NCBI GenBank assembly: GCA_943842245.1
Contig: CALTAJ010000002.1
Location: 1-64,000, forward strand
Reading direction: 5' to 3'
Length of the DNA stretch: 64,000 bases
DNA from: an uncultured Flavobacteriaceae bacterium
GTDB taxonomy: Bacteria > Bacteroidota > Bacteroidia > Flavobacteriales > Flavobacteriaceae
Each line of letters starts with the position of its first letter. Within the stretch, counting starts at the first letter, position 1. This document shows, piece after piece, positions 49,154-60,008 of the stretch. The position numbers were made by a program, and so were the translations under genes. Below the pieces are notes generated by a model. That model did not search any database, was not told the origin of the DNA, and saw nothing but the letters and a program-made list of their open reading frames with translations.

Positions 49154-49939
49154 TTATTCTACAGGAATTAATGATTTTTTATTTTCTAAATAAATTAAGA
49201 TTCCATCCCATAACTTTATTCTTAATTCTAAAGCTTGTTTTGAATAATTTATAGCTTCATCCCATTTTTTAGAATCCTCACCACAAAGTTGTTTTATCAT
49301 TTCTATTGCCATTGGTCCGTGCTCTCCTGAATCTACTTCTATATGGCGTTCAAAATAATAGATTAGATCAGCAAGATCTTCCTCCTTAGACATCTTCAAG
49401 TTTTTAATAATTTCAATAAACATATCAGGTATTAAATCTTCCCTTCCAAAGGTAAAAACAGCAGCAATTATATGGGGTTTATTAGAGTATACGACATTAA
49501 AAGTAAAATTTAAAAAGTTTTTTATGTGTGAAGGATAGTTGGCTTTACTTAAAATATTTTCCATACTCACTCCAGCATTAACGTCAACAATAAGCTCATC
49601 AATTTTTTTTGAACTTGCGCCTAGGGATCTCATCGCCTGAAGATACATTTCAAAATGACTCATCGGGACACCGTTTCTGTCTAAGTCTGACTCTTCCCCC
49701 CAAACAATTTCATTTATAAGTCTTGATGCTTTTGGATAACCAGAGGGGCGCCAAGGAATCTTATTACAGCTCAATAGATTTTGTAGTTGTTTAAGCAAAG
49801 ACATAAAATCCCACACAGCAAACACGTGGTTTTCCATAAAGAATTGGATATCTTTAACTGAACATATGGATTTATAAACTGAGTGTTGTTTAAGTTTCGC
49901 CCTTAGTGGATGGAGTTCTTGCTCAAGTCTTTCGATCAT
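49154..49939 (-). CDS. DUF3050 protein (haem-oxygenase-like fold)
   Basis: A 261-residue helical protein (start placed at MIERLEQELHPLRAKL, 49939; nine upstream codons are open). Conserved features include FMENHVFAVWDFMSLLK, EESDLDRNG and HIEVDSGEHGPMA with several Glu/His pairs, as in iron-binding haem-oxygenase-like diiron proteins. The family's reaction is unknown. A TATATTTG box (minus, 49964-49971) serves as its promoter, back to back with the LysE promoter. Confidence 0.8.
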   Translation of the reverse strand: MIERLEQELHPLRAKLKQHSVYKSICSVKDIQFFMENHVFAVWDFMSLLKQLQNLLSCNKIPWRPSGYPKASRLINEIVWGEESDLDRNGVPMSHFEMYLQAMRSLGASSKKIDELIVDVNAGVSMENILSKANYPSHIKNFLNFTFNVVYSNKPHIIAAVFTFGREDLIPDMFIEIIKNLKMSKEEDLADLIYYFERHIEVDSGEHGPMAIEMIKQLCGEDSKKWDEAINYSKQALELRIKLWDGILIYLENKKSLIPVE

Positions 49940-49989
49940 CATCAAATGCATTATATTGGAGTACAAATATATTGATAAATTTGCCTTTT

Positions 49990-50604
49990 ATGGAGCAAAA
50001 CACAATTTTCCTATTTATCGTTACATCAGTTAGTTTAACTCTTTTTCCAGGGCCCGATATAATTTATGTTATTAGTACTAGTTTAGCAAAAGGTTGGAGA
50101 AAAGGTGTTCTTTTTAGTTTTGGTCTTTGTTCTGGATTAATTATTCATACACTAGTTGTTGTTTTAGGACTAGGGAGTATTTTAAAAACTATTCCCCAAG
50201 CAATTCGAATTATTGAATTATTAGGTGCCTCTTACTTGCTTTTTCTAGCTTATCATCTTTTAAAAACTAGTTATTTGGACAAAGATATTTCTCTAAAAAA
50301 AGAAATTTCAGAAAATATTTTTTTTACTGGTTTTATAATGAACCTAAGCAACCCAAAAGTGACTCTTTTTTTTATTAGTTTTTTCCCAGGATTTCTTTTT
50401 TCGGAGGTTTTGTCATATAAAATTCAATTTTTAATTCTAGGTATTATCTTTTTTATTCAAGCTCTAACTATATTTTTTTTCATAAGTATTACTATTGATC
50501 GATTAGGTGAAAATTTTAAATTTTACAAGAAAAAGTCTTTTTGGAGTAAAATTCAGGCAGCTCTTTTATTAATTATTTCGATTTTTTTAATTTATCCTAA
50601 TTGA
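49990..50604 (+). CDS. LysE/RhtB-family amino-acid exporter
   Basis: A 204-residue, six-TM inner-membrane protein with the family's TLFPGPDIIYV motif and a conserved NLSNPKVTLFF segment. It probably exports an amino acid; which one is unknown. The start at 49990 is preferred to an upstream in-frame ATG that would overlap DUF3050. A TAAATTTG box at 49976-49983 is so close that the transcript would be nearly leaderless. The next gene starts at the base after its stop. Confidence 0.88.
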   Translation: MEQNTIFLFIVTSVSLTLFPGPDIIYVISTSLAKGWRKGVLFSFGLCSGLIIHTLVVVLGLGSILKTIPQAIRIIELLGASYLLFLAYHLLKTSYLDKDISLKKEISENIFFTGFIMNLSNPKVTLFFISFFPGFLFSEVLSYKIQFLILGIIFFIQALTIFFFISITIDRLGENFKFYKKKSFWSKIQAALLLIISIFLIYPN

Positions 50605-51462
50605 ATGAAAACTGTTAAGCTTATAGAATGTCCTAGGGACGCTTTACAATCATTTCAGCCACTTATTTCAACCAATAAAAAGATTAAGTATTATCAGGCT
50701 TTGTTAAAAGTGGGTTTTGATACCTTAGATTGTGGGAGTTTTACATCTCCTAATATGATTCCACAAATGACTGATACTGCTGATGTTATAACAAATTTAG
50801 ATTGCAGTAATTCTAACACTAAATTATTAACTATTGTAGCAAATTTAAGAGGTGCTCAAACCGCAGTAAAATTTAAAAAAATTAAATATCTAGGGTATCC
50901 TCTTTCAATTTCAGAATACTTTCAAGTTAGAAATACAGGAAGAACTATTAAGGAATCAGTAACAAACCTTAAAGAGATAATAAAACTCACCTGTGAGAAT
51001 GAAAAAGAGGTTATCATTTATCTATCTATGGGTTTTGGTAATCCATATAGAGACCCATGGAGTTCTTCTATGATATTAGAATGGGTAGATATGTTAGCAA
51101 GCATGGGAATTAAAATTATTTCCCTTTCTGATACTTTAGGAACTGCTAAGATTCAAGATATAACCTATTTATTTGATACTCTTATAACAAAACATCCTGG
51201 GTTAGAATTTGGTGCACATTTTTATACTCATCCTAAAAATTGGTATGATAAAGTAAATGCTGCATTTAACGCGGGATGTAAACGATTTGAAGGAACTATT
51301 AAAGGAATGGGCAGTTGTCCCATGGCACAAAATAAATTAACAGGAAACGTACCTACAGAAAAATTAATTTCCTATTTCACTTCTTTAAAAAAACTACCTA
51401 AGTCAACTGATGTATTAGCATTTGAAAGTGCCTATAATTATTCTCAGAAGTTATTTAATTAA
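50605..51462 (+). CDS. mvaB: hydroxymethylglutaryl-CoA lyase-like enzyme
   Basis: A 285-residue TIM-barrel enzyme of the HMGL/DRE family. It has CPRDALQSF (the catalytic Arg-Asp pair; family consensus GPRDGLQ), SLSDTLGTA, the metal-binding GAHFYTHP and the Cys-containing GMGSCPMA loop. It cleaves HMG-CoA to acetyl-CoA and acetoacetate in leucine breakdown. The departures from consensus in the first loop leave room for a related acyl-CoA lyase. Co-translated with the exporter. Confidence 0.8.
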   Translation: MKTVKLIECPRDALQSFQPLISTNKKIKYYQALLKVGFDTLDCGSFTSPNMIPQMTDTADVITNLDCSNSNTKLLTIVANLRGAQTAVKFKKIKYLGYPLSISEYFQVRNTGRTIKESVTNLKEIIKLTCENEKEVIIYLSMGFGNPYRDPWSSSMILEWVDMLASMGIKIISLSDTLGTAKIQDITYLFDTLITKHPGLEFGAHFYTHPKNWYDKVNAAFNAGCKRFEGTIKGMGSCPMAQNKLTGNVPTEKLISYFTSLKKLPKSTDVLAFESAYNYSQKLFN

Positions 51463-51480
51463 GAATTCAATAACTTTTTT

Positions 51481-52899
51481 CTAACTATTAAATCGACTAA
51501 TTAATTTTTTTTCCCAACTTAAATATTCATTAGCATCTTGATTATTTATTTTGAAAAATGGATATAATTCAGAATAATTATCTTCCTGACTTAAAAGTGA
51601 ATTAATATCTTCAGCGAAGCTGCAAAATTTAGGATAGCTTTTAGAACCAAACCCCAGTACAGTATATTCTATAGTTTTTAATTGTTTATACTTTTTAAAT
51701 TTATATGCAAATTGGTCGGCATTAGAGGGAGCATCTCCTTCACCATAAGTTGACGTCATGAATATAAATACTTGTGCTTTAGGAAAAAAATTATACTTAT
51801 TTAAACTACAAATAGTAGCTTTAATTCCATCTTGATGTAGTCTTTTTAATAGTTTTTTTGCGAACTGGAAGGTATTGCCTGTCTCTGAGCCGTATAGTAT
51901 AATAATTTTAGCTTCATTAAAATCAATATTAGAAAATTTAAATAAAGCCCAGCTAGTTTTTGATGAAATGAAAAGGCCTGAAATAATAAAGAAAATTAAA
52001 GTTAATGAAGTAAGTGTAAGTAAAACAGCAATAAGTATGTTGCTTTCTCCTGTATGAATCCAATATGCCCAAGCTCGAATTAAAAAAGGAGTAGGATGAA
52101 TATTTTCAGATAATAAGCTGTTATCTCCCTGTTGGAAAGTTATACTGCGATTGGATAATTGAATCTTATATGTATCATTTTCTGAAGACGAAAATGGATA
52201 TATGACATTTTTGACTTTATCAAGATAAAATTTATCTAAATCAACATACTTTTCACCTGCCTCGTAATCATAGTGAGTTGATTTGTTTGAATTAAATATA
52301 TCGAGTCTTGATGTTGTCAGATAAAAACCACTAATGGCAATAAAAAAAATTGGAATAACGAACAATCTACCAAGTTCAATATGAGACTTTCTAAAAAACT
52401 GTTTTTCTTTTAAAGGTCTAAATATTTTATTAACACCTCCAATTCTATTTATTAGTAACAAAAATCCAGTAATTACAAGCATTGCTGTTAAAAACGAAAT
52501 AAAACCCATTAGAATTCGCCCTGTTTTTTTCAAAAATAAAGAACGATGTAAGTTCTTCATGAAGTTAGATAATCTGGTCTTTGGTTTTACTATATCTAAT
52601 TTTTTTCCTGTATTTGGATTGACAAATACTGTTTCAAATCCCTTGGATGTAATTCCTTGAACTAAGACTTGATTTTTTTCAGTTACTGATATCTCATAGA
52701 CTTCTAAAAAATTATTTTGAAGAGAATCCATGGTCTTTTTAAGACTAATTTTATCAAGATCAGAAATAGCCTCTTTTTGAGACTGATCAATAATTGCCTC
52801 AATTCCTAAGAAGGTGCCAGTAACTGATGCAATAATTAAAAAAATTGAAACACTTACAGCTAATAAAAAGTGAGTGCTTCTCCATATTCCTTTTATCAT
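51481..52899 (-). CDS. PepSY-TM / flavodoxin fusion, putative ferric reductase
   Basis: A 472-residue inner-membrane protein. Residues 1 to about 310 form a PepSY-associated TM domain with four TM helices (first around WRSTHFLLAVSVSIFLIIAS). Residues about 325-470 are a flavodoxin domain binding FMN (LYGSETGNTFQFAKKLL; TSTYGEGDAPSNADQF; VLGFGSKSYPKFC). Electrons from the flavin probably cross the membrane to reduce ferric iron or siderophore iron. Its start overlaps the DUF2271 stop (ATGA). It is the last gene of the iron cluster. Confidence 0.85.
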   Translation of the reverse strand: MIKGIWRSTHFLLAVSVSIFLIIASVTGTFLGIEAIIDQSQKEAISDLDKISLKKTMDSLQNNFLEVYEISVTEKNQVLVQGITSKGFETVFVNPNTGKKLDIVKPKTRLSNFMKNLHRSLFLKKTGRILMGFISFLTAMLVITGFLLLINRIGGVNKIFRPLKEKQFFRKSHIELGRLFVIPIFFIAISGFYLTTSRLDIFNSNKSTHYDYEAGEKYVDLDKFYLDKVKNVIYPFSSSENDTYKIQLSNRSITFQQGDNSLLSENIHPTPFLIRAWAYWIHTGESNILIAVLLTLTSLTLIFFIISGLFISSKTSWALFKFSNIDFNEAKIIILYGSETGNTFQFAKKLLKRLHQDGIKATICSLNKYNFFPKAQVFIFMTSTYGEGDAPSNADQFAYKFKKYKQLKTIEYTVLGFGSKSYPKFCSFAEDINSLLSQEDNYSELYPFFKINNQDANEYLSWEKKLISRFNS

Positions 52900-53402
52900 T
52901 TCACTGGAAGTATGAATTTGATGTTTCGAATAAAACCATTTCCTTGATATGACTTACTTAAACTTTCGTTATTTAATTCAACATTAATATCATCAGTATA
53001 ATAACCTTTGTCTTCAACAGCTGTTTCAAAGCGAAGACGATTGGTTTTATTATAAAGTAATTTAGGAATTTTAAGTTGTAAAATTCTTGTTTCTCCTCCT
53101 GATATTGTTGGACCAGATATACCTTCAATCAATGGATAAAATTCGTCATCCAGATACAAATCATTTATTTTAAGATGTTTCCAGAAAGACTTCATTTCTG
53201 AAAACCAAGTTTTATCAGTACCTAAAACATAGACTGTTTTTAAATAAAGATCTTTGTCATCTATTATTGAAATGGAAAAGTATGCACCTTCACCACGATA
53301 GTCAGTAATTTCAACCATACATTTCAAAGAAATCATTTCTTCATTTTTCGAATAGCCTAAAAACAATATGATTAAAAGAATATTTAATAAAATTTTCATC
53401 AA
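52896..53402 (-). CDS. DUF2271 periplasmic protein
   Basis: A 168-residue exported protein with an N-terminal hydrophobic segment and the DUF2271 core (MVEITDYRGEGAYFSISIID; ISGPTISGGETRILQLKIP). In Bacteroidota these genes sit next to PepSY-flavodoxin proteins and TonB receptors in iron loci; the direct role is unknown. Coupled by a 4-base overlap to the reductase gene. Confidence 0.75.
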   Translation of the reverse strand: MMKILLNILLIILFLGYSKNEEMISLKCMVEITDYRGEGAYFSISIIDDKDLYLKTVYVLGTDKTWFSEMKSFWKHLKINDLYLDDEFYPLIEGISGPTISGGETRILQLKIPKLLYNKTNRLRFETAVEDKGYYTDDINVELNNESLSKSYQGNGFIRNIKFILPVK

Positions 53403-53490
53403 TTCAAAAGTATCAAGTTTTGATCAATTTTATTTTTACTTTCAAAAAAAATTGATCGACCATAATAAATAACTGATCAAACATATCTAT

Positions 53491-55914
53491 TTAAAATTTA
53501 ATTTGTGTACTTATATATATATTTCTGTTTGGTGAGGGTATAATGCCTGGACCAGGATACCCTGTGGCTCTTCGAGTGAAATAAGCTTCATTTAATAAGT
53601 TATTTATTCCAAATTCTAGTTTAATATTATTTAGTGAATAAGATCCAGATAAATCTAATAAACTGTAACCAGGTATAAGACCAATAACCCCACTCAAATT
53701 TCCTTCAATTGCATTTGAGGAATCTGTAAATTGATCAGAAACAAAACTATATTGAACATTTGCTGCTAAATTTTTATATCTAAATTGAAGGCCTGTTTTA
53801 AAATTATTTTCTGGAACAAATTCAACATTTTTACCAATGATTCCTGGAGTAGTAGATTCAGTATATTTTGATTTGATAAACGAGTAATTAAAAAAGCTTT
53901 TTAATGAATAAATTGTAGTATCAAAATTCAGTAACTCTGAAAGATTAAAATCTATCAATGACTCTAAACCATTTAGATCTGCGTTTCCTAAATTTCCTCG
54001 TTCACTTTTTACACTGCCGTCTGAAAAAACTTTTTGGATAAAGCCAATTCTATCCTGATATCCTATGTGGAATAAATTAATGTCAAGTGAAACTATTTTA
54101 TCTATTTTCCCTCTGATTCCTAAATCGATAGTATATCCCTTTTCGTCAGTTATATTTGGATTTATAGCAAAAGCAGGATTAATAATACTAATATCAGCAA
54201 ATGTAACTGAACGATAGTTTTGAGAACCATTTCCATATATTTCAAACAATGGAGATAATTTATAACTTAACCCAACACCCAGTAATATAAAAGATCTTTG
54301 ACGTGACTCTTCTGAATTTAGGGTTTGATTAAAAATGATATTTCCAGCAGCATCGGTATTAATTTTCTGATAACTCCCTTCAGTTGAGGTGATAATATTT
54401 TCATAACGTAAACCAGGTGTTATTGAAAAATCATCATTAAAATAAAAAATATTTTCTGCAAATAGTGCAAAGTTTTCATTCGGATATATATAGTTAGACT
54501 GTTGACTGTAAGTAGGATATTGTTCTTTGTAGAATGAAAAATCTGCATCTGATTGGGCTGATCCTGGCCCTTGAATTGAGGTGTTTCTAGCTCTATAATA
54601 TTTACCTCCTAAAAGAAAAACAGACTCCTTATTTCTTATATTATATTTTTGTAGCCATCTTAATTCTAAACCATAATTATTAAAATCACCTTTTATCAGG
54701 TCCCTTTCTTGATTGGGATCTATTTGACTCACTCTATTTGATCGAAATCCTATCGCATTTCGTTGAGCATTTAAGCCAAATACATTTAAACTCAAATTTG
54801 ATTTTTTTGATAGCTCATGTTCAAGTTTAAAATTGTAGAGGAACCAGTATAGACCAAACCAATTTCTTTCTCTATTACTCTGATAGGGGTTTTCCTGAAA
54901 AAGATTCTCTGATAGGCCTCCTGCCTGTTGTGCTAAATAATCGAGATACGTTATTTCAGCACTAACTTGAGTGTCCTTTGAAATATCATGACTCAATTTA
55001 AAAAAGACATTAGAAGAATTAAACTTTGAGTTGGGCCTAAATCCATTTCCATTTTTTAAATTAAAAAAACTAGTATATCTCCATTTTCCAAGCTTACCAC
55101 TAACTTGAGTAAAATTTGTATAAAGGCCGTTCGAACCAATAGAATTTCTTAGTAAAAGACTAATTGGTTTTTGTGTTGTTGATTCTTTAAGTTTGAAATT
55201 TAATAATCCTCCAAATTGAGTACCATACTGTAGGGAAGCAGCCCCTCGAATTATCTGAATTTCTTCTATGGCTTCAGCTGGTGGCGTATAGTAACTTTCA
55301 GGATAACCCAAGACATCTGCGCTAATATCGTAGCTATTTTGACGTGTATTAAAATTTGAAGTTCTATTAGGATCTAGTCCTCTACCACCAATATGCAATT
55401 GAAGACCAGCATCATCATTCTGATAAATATTCAGGCCTGGAATTTGATTAAATATCTGTCGAGCATTATTTGATGCAAGATTTGCCATTGATTGTCCTAC
55501 AAGAATGACTTCAGTTTTTTTTCCGGCATAGATAGCTGTTTTTTCGAAGTCCTTCATTCTTTTTAAGGCGAAAACGTCTTTCTTTTTTGCATTTAGAACA
55601 ATTTCATTCAATTTTTCTAGACGCCTTGGAATAACTACTTTTAAATTATTAACATCATTAAAATCAATTTCTTTTTCAATAAGTGAATAATCATTTGCAA
55701 TAAAGATAAATGTAGCTATTGATTTGTCACTTTCAATTAAAAATACTTCTCCCTCTAATGCTTCATCTATAAAACCTTCATCTTTATTGTAAACTTTGAT
55801 GACAGCTTTTAAATCATTCTTTTCTTCAAGTTCCACAACACATTCAACACTAAATTGAGTATAACTTTTAAAACTAATAATGAAAAACATTAAACTATAA
55901 ACCGTATATCTCAT
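53491..55914 (-). CDS. FecA-like TonB-dependent receptor
   Basis: An 807-residue receptor starting at MRYTVYSLMFF (55914; the frame is open upstream but that part overlaps the HTTM gene). A signal peptide is followed by a carboxypeptidase-like domain (residues about 25-100), plug (NQIPGLNIYQNDDAGLQLHI; RGLDPNRTSNFNTRQNSYDI; IRGAASLQYGTQFGG) and a barrel with the FecA-type FALFAENIFYF and SRSVTFADISIINPAF-like segments, ending ISTQIKF. Context and plug resemblance suggest ferric-citrate or ferric-chelate uptake. It overlaps the HTTM gene by 20 bases. Confidence 0.88.
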   Translation of the reverse strand: MRYTVYSLMFFIISFKSYTQFSVECVVELEEKNDLKAVIKVYNKDEGFIDEALEGEVFLIESDKSIATFIFIANDYSLIEKEIDFNDVNNLKVVIPRRLEKLNEIVLNAKKKDVFALKRMKDFEKTAIYAGKKTEVILVGQSMANLASNNARQIFNQIPGLNIYQNDDAGLQLHIGGRGLDPNRTSNFNTRQNSYDISADVLGYPESYYTPPAEAIEEIQIIRGAASLQYGTQFGGLLNFKLKESTTQKPISLLLRNSIGSNGLYTNFTQVSGKLGKWRYTSFFNLKNGNGFRPNSKFNSSNVFFKLSHDISKDTQVSAEITYLDYLAQQAGGLSENLFQENPYQSNRERNWFGLYWFLYNFKLEHELSKKSNLSLNVFGLNAQRNAIGFRSNRVSQIDPNQERDLIKGDFNNYGLELRWLQKYNIRNKESVFLLGGKYYRARNTSIQGPGSAQSDADFSFYKEQYPTYSQQSNYIYPNENFALFAENIFYFNDDFSITPGLRYENIITSTEGSYQKINTDAAGNIIFNQTLNSEESRQRSFILLGVGLSYKLSPLFEIYGNGSQNYRSVTFADISIINPAFAINPNITDEKGYTIDLGIRGKIDKIVSLDINLFHIGYQDRIGFIQKVFSDGSVKSERGNLGNADLNGLESLIDFNLSELLNFDTTIYSLKSFFNYSFIKSKYTESTTPGIIGKNVEFVPENNFKTGLQFRYKNLAANVQYSFVSDQFTDSSNAIEGNLSGVIGLIPGYSLLDLSGSYSLNNIKLEFGINNLLNEAYFTRRATGYPGPGIIPSPNRNIYISTQIKF

Positions 55915-57265
55915 CTGTAAAAGGGATAACCCATTTTTTATGTTTAAATGACTCAACTTCATTATAAAGATCAATATCTGGATCGATAAATCTTTGGCTT
56001 GGACGGCCATTCAAAGCAACAAAACTGTCGGCGAATACTTGAACATTTGTGTGTCCTTGTTTTTCAAAATGCTCGGCCAAATAATGAGCATATTCTAATA
56101 TAAAATCTGGCTGAAAGCTCATTTGTTTTTCCTGGAATGGAGTTAAAAAATCAGAATTATCGACGTAAAATGATTTCTTTGAAACGCTGTCTTTAATTTT
56201 AAAAGTTGTATAACCTTTTTTCTCCATAAGCATCACTCTCCAAGAAAAACGATATCCTTGTTCATTCCAAAATAACTCTCCTGGATAAGCAAAATATCTA
56301 AATGGTAAAATAAGTTGAAAAACAAAAAAACAAATGAAAAGAGGAAGTATGAGCTTATGCGGAGTATATCTAAGATTTATTGGATTAGTTTTTATATTAT
56401 GATTTATATTAAACCGTATTTTAATATTTCTCATAAGTTTTTTAAAATGTAAAATCCATTTCTGGTGAATTGATTCATCAAAGAATATCAATGCACAAAA
56501 AATCATGATGTAAGGAAACATTCCAATAGCTGGGAAAAAGATTTTTGTCATTAAATGGAAAAGAATAACAAGTAAAAAAGCAATTTTTCTAGTTTTTTTT
56601 GAAAGTAAAAAAAATGGTATAAATACATCATAAAGCATTCCTGACCAACTTGCCGCATAATGCACAAATTTTAATTGTAAAAGATCTCCTATAAATGGAA
56701 TATCATATTTGGAGGTAAGCCAAATAGACAGTGGTTGAGCATCTAATAGCCAGTCAGAGTTTATTTTAGCAATTCCAGCATAAAAATACACAATACATAA
56801 AAAAAACTTTAAAGCGTCAATGTTCCAGGCTGGAATTTTAGTAATTTCTTTATTTCTTTGGGAATCAATAGAGAAATAATTTGCTGCTGGCAGAAAACAT
56901 AATAAAAAGGAAATACAACTCGTGAAATAATAATGATTTAAATAAGTTGTTTTATCTATTAGTTCAGTGTAGGTAAAAATTAAAAAGAAAGTAATTATTG
57001 ATAGGCGATAGCGATAACCAAGGATAATTCCAATACTTGAAATAATACAAATCAAGTAAAGTAAATAATTTAAAACGCCCAAGTCATTAACCCAAGAAAA
57101 ACCAAAGTATTTGAAATGAAATTGAGGGATTATGTATAGTGTTTCAATCCAGCCATTAGCCCAAAATCGAATTAAAGCATAGAGCATTAATAAACCAAAA
57201 AGAACACGAAAAACAGCTAGCGGTGCTGGATGGTATGTTGCTTCCTTGAAATATGATTTGAGCAT
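55895..57265 (-). CDS. HTTM-domain membrane protein
   Basis: A 456-residue protein with about seven or eight TM helices and the HTTM (vitamin-K-carboxylase-related) pattern: APLAVFRVLFGLLMLYALIR, NHYYFTSCISFLLCFLP, YFYAGIAKINSDWLLDAQPL. The last 130 residues are soluble. The biochemical role of bacterial HTTM proteins in iron loci is not known. Its 3' end overlaps the start of the receptor gene, so their translation is linked. Confidence 0.85.
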   Translation of the reverse strand: MLKSYFKEATYHPAPLAVFRVLFGLLMLYALIRFWANGWIETLYIIPQFHFKYFGFSWVNDLGVLNYLLYLICIISSIGIILGYRYRLSIITFFLIFTYTELIDKTTYLNHYYFTSCISFLLCFLPAANYFSIDSQRNKEITKIPAWNIDALKFFLCIVYFYAGIAKINSDWLLDAQPLSIWLTSKYDIPFIGDLLQLKFVHYAASWSGMLYDVFIPFFLLSKKTRKIAFLLVILFHLMTKIFFPAIGMFPYIMIFCALIFFDESIHQKWILHFKKLMRNIKIRFNINHNIKTNPINLRYTPHKLILPLFICFFVFQLILPFRYFAYPGELFWNEQGYRFSWRVMLMEKKGYTTFKIKDSVSKKSFYVDNSDFLTPFQEKQMSFQPDFILEYAHYLAEHFEKQGHTNVQVFADSFVALNGRPSQRFIDPDIDLYNEVESFKHKKWVIPFTDEIYGL

Positions 57266-57293
57266 TTAACTTTTCAATAATAAACAAAAAAAA

Positions 57294-58508
<1,215 letters not shown>

Positions 58509-58614
58509 AATAAAAAAGAGCAAGTGTTTTTAGAAAAAAAACACTTGCATCTTAAGAGCATTTAAATTTAAACTTCAATTATTAACAAGTCTATTGGTTT
58601 ATGGTTATAGTTTT

Positions 58615-59859
58615 TTAGGGTAATGTTAATCCAGTAGCTGTTGCAACTTCAGCAGCCATTGCTGTTAACTCTTCAGATGTTCTCTCCCAGAACCCTCCAT
58701 CTCCAGTAGATAGTCTAGTAAGTAGACCATTTACTTCTTCGTTAGTCATATAAGGATTGCCAGACGAGTCTTTTGTAAATTGAAGACCTAATATGAAGCC
58801 GTAAGCCTCAGATAGAGCATGCATAGCATCTGCAATATCCCCATTAGTGATATCCTCTGCACCATCAACTAAATAGGACTGCGCTTTATAGCCAACAACT
58901 TTTGATATTTCTGCAGAAATTATTCCCGCTTGTATATCACGCTCAGTGTAATCTTTATTTACAATTGCCGCTCTACCTGCGATAAAAGCTTTGTAAATTT
59001 TATCACTGATGCCTTCTTCGTTAGATTGAGAGTTAACTTTATTTAAGTAATAGTTTAAGTTAGCTGTGTCTCTTCCTGATGCAGCGTCTCCCAATCCAGA
59101 TTTAAACTGACTGTCTAAACCATATAAATAACCAAACCCTTCATCCCAATAATGTTCCATTTTGGTAATATAATTTTCTGCTTGATCATTTTTATATCCG
59201 TAAATCCCAGCGTCATTATCTTCTCTTGCACCATCAAGCTTTGTAAATGATAAATAGTTATTGACTATTTGGTCTACTTGAAGGGCACCAATTAGTCCTT
59301 TGGAAAAAACTTGATTTAATTCAAAACCCTTAGCGGTTAATTTAACTGTTCTTGATCCATCTGCTTCTGTGTAAGTTCCTGCAACACCTGAGGCTGCTGT
59401 TGTTTCGGCTATTACTGCAGGTGCAACTACTGTTGTAAAGTCTTTAATCCAGCCATCAAATAAAGGTTTAACTGTAGCAGATGCAACAGGTGAAGCTGCT
59501 GTTTTTCCTCTAACATTCTTACCACTGGCGTCAAGAGTAGCATCTGAAAATCCAGTTCCAGAGGCAAACATAGTGTCAATTTTATCTTCAGTAAAAGAAG
59601 TATCATTCATTGCTGATTTTAGCTCAGTAGCCATGCCAACTCTTGCTGTTTGACCAGTGTAATATACTGTTGATACTCCACCTCTGGTAAATGAATACTC
59701 TTCAGGTAATACATAAACATTAACATTTTGAGTGACTGTTTCTGTTTCTGTAACTGTTTCAGTTACAATTTTTTCAACTTCTACAATTTCAGTTATTGTT
59801 TCAGTTTCAGTACAACCTATTGCTATAAGCATTATGAGTGTAAAATACATTTTTTTCAT
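58615..59859 (-). CDS. DUF4856 lipoprotein, first gene of the iron cluster
   Basis: A 414-residue lipoprotein starting at MKKMYFTLIM (59859), lipobox AIGC (Cys16). Residues 17-48 are a Thr/Glu/Val-rich stalk (TETETITEIVEVEKIVTETV) that probably spaces the domain from the membrane. The rest is the DUF4856 helical domain (YSFTRGGVSTVYYTGQTARV; EHYWDEGFGYLYGLD; the GFILGLQF segment near the C-terminus). DUF4856 genes accompany imelysin genes in Bacteroidota. It is directly behind a promoter with operator-like repeats. Confidence 0.85.
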   Translation of the reverse strand: MKKMYFTLIMLIAIGCTETETITEIVEVEKIVTETVTETETVTQNVNVYVLPEEYSFTRGGVSTVYYTGQTARVGMATELKSAMNDTSFTEDKIDTMFASGTGFSDATLDASGKNVRGKTAASPVASATVKPLFDGWIKDFTTVVAPAVIAETTAASGVAGTYTEADGSRTVKLTAKGFELNQVFSKGLIGALQVDQIVNNYLSFTKLDGAREDNDAGIYGYKNDQAENYITKMEHYWDEGFGYLYGLDSQFKSGLGDAASGRDTANLNYYLNKVNSQSNEEGISDKIYKAFIAGRAAIVNKDYTERDIQAGIISAEISKVVGYKAQSYLVDGAEDITNGDIADAMHALSEAYGFILGLQFTKDSSGNPYMTNEEVNGLLTRLSTGDGGFWERTSEELTAMAAEVATATGLTLP

Positions 59860-59869
59860 GATTAATTTT

Positions 59870-59888
59870 ATTAAGATTAAGTCTAAAT
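59870..59888. promoter_or_regulatory. operator-like palindrome A (downstream of the -7 box)
   Basis: ATTAAGA-TTAAG-TCTAAAT is a 7-5-7 imperfect inverted repeat (6 of 7 positions pair). It covers the expected transcription start and ends 11 bases before the DUF4856 start codon. It is related to the copies at 59931-59949 and 60293-60311; a Fur-type repressor site is inferred from gene context only. Confidence 0.55.
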
Positions 59889-59895
59889 AGATGCC

Positions 59896-59926
59896 CAAAT
59901 ATAAATAGAGAATTAATACAAACAAA
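59896..59926 (-). promoter_or_regulatory. promoter of the iron-uptake cluster
   Basis: On the minus strand TTTG (59923-59926) and TATATTTG (59896-59903) are 19 bases apart, a good Bacteroidota promoter. The predicted start is near 59889. Operator-like palindromes lie directly on both sides. Confidence 0.75.
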
Positions 59927-59930
59927 ATTT

Positions 59931-59949
59931 ATTTAGATTAATTATAAAT
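59931..59949. promoter_or_regulatory. operator-like palindrome B (upstream of the -33 box)
   Basis: ATTTAGA-TTAAT-TATAAAT, a 7-5-7 near-perfect inverted repeat just upstream of the -33 box. Its 17-base core TTAGATTAATTATAAAT recurs with one change at 60295-60311. Confidence 0.55.
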
Positions 59950-59979
59950 AAAAAACTGGCACCTTAAATAAAGTGCCAG
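59946..59979 (-). terminator. terminator of the small unit upstream of the iron cluster
   Basis: CTGGCAC (59956-59962) and GTGCCAG (59973-59979) form a perfect 7-bp stem with a 10-nt loop. On the minus strand it is followed by TTTTTTATTT. It ends a transcript coming from 60009-60257 and separates it from the cluster's own promoter. Confidence 0.75.
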
Positions 59980-60008
59980 CCACCAAAAAGTTTAATATCT
60001 ATTTAGAC

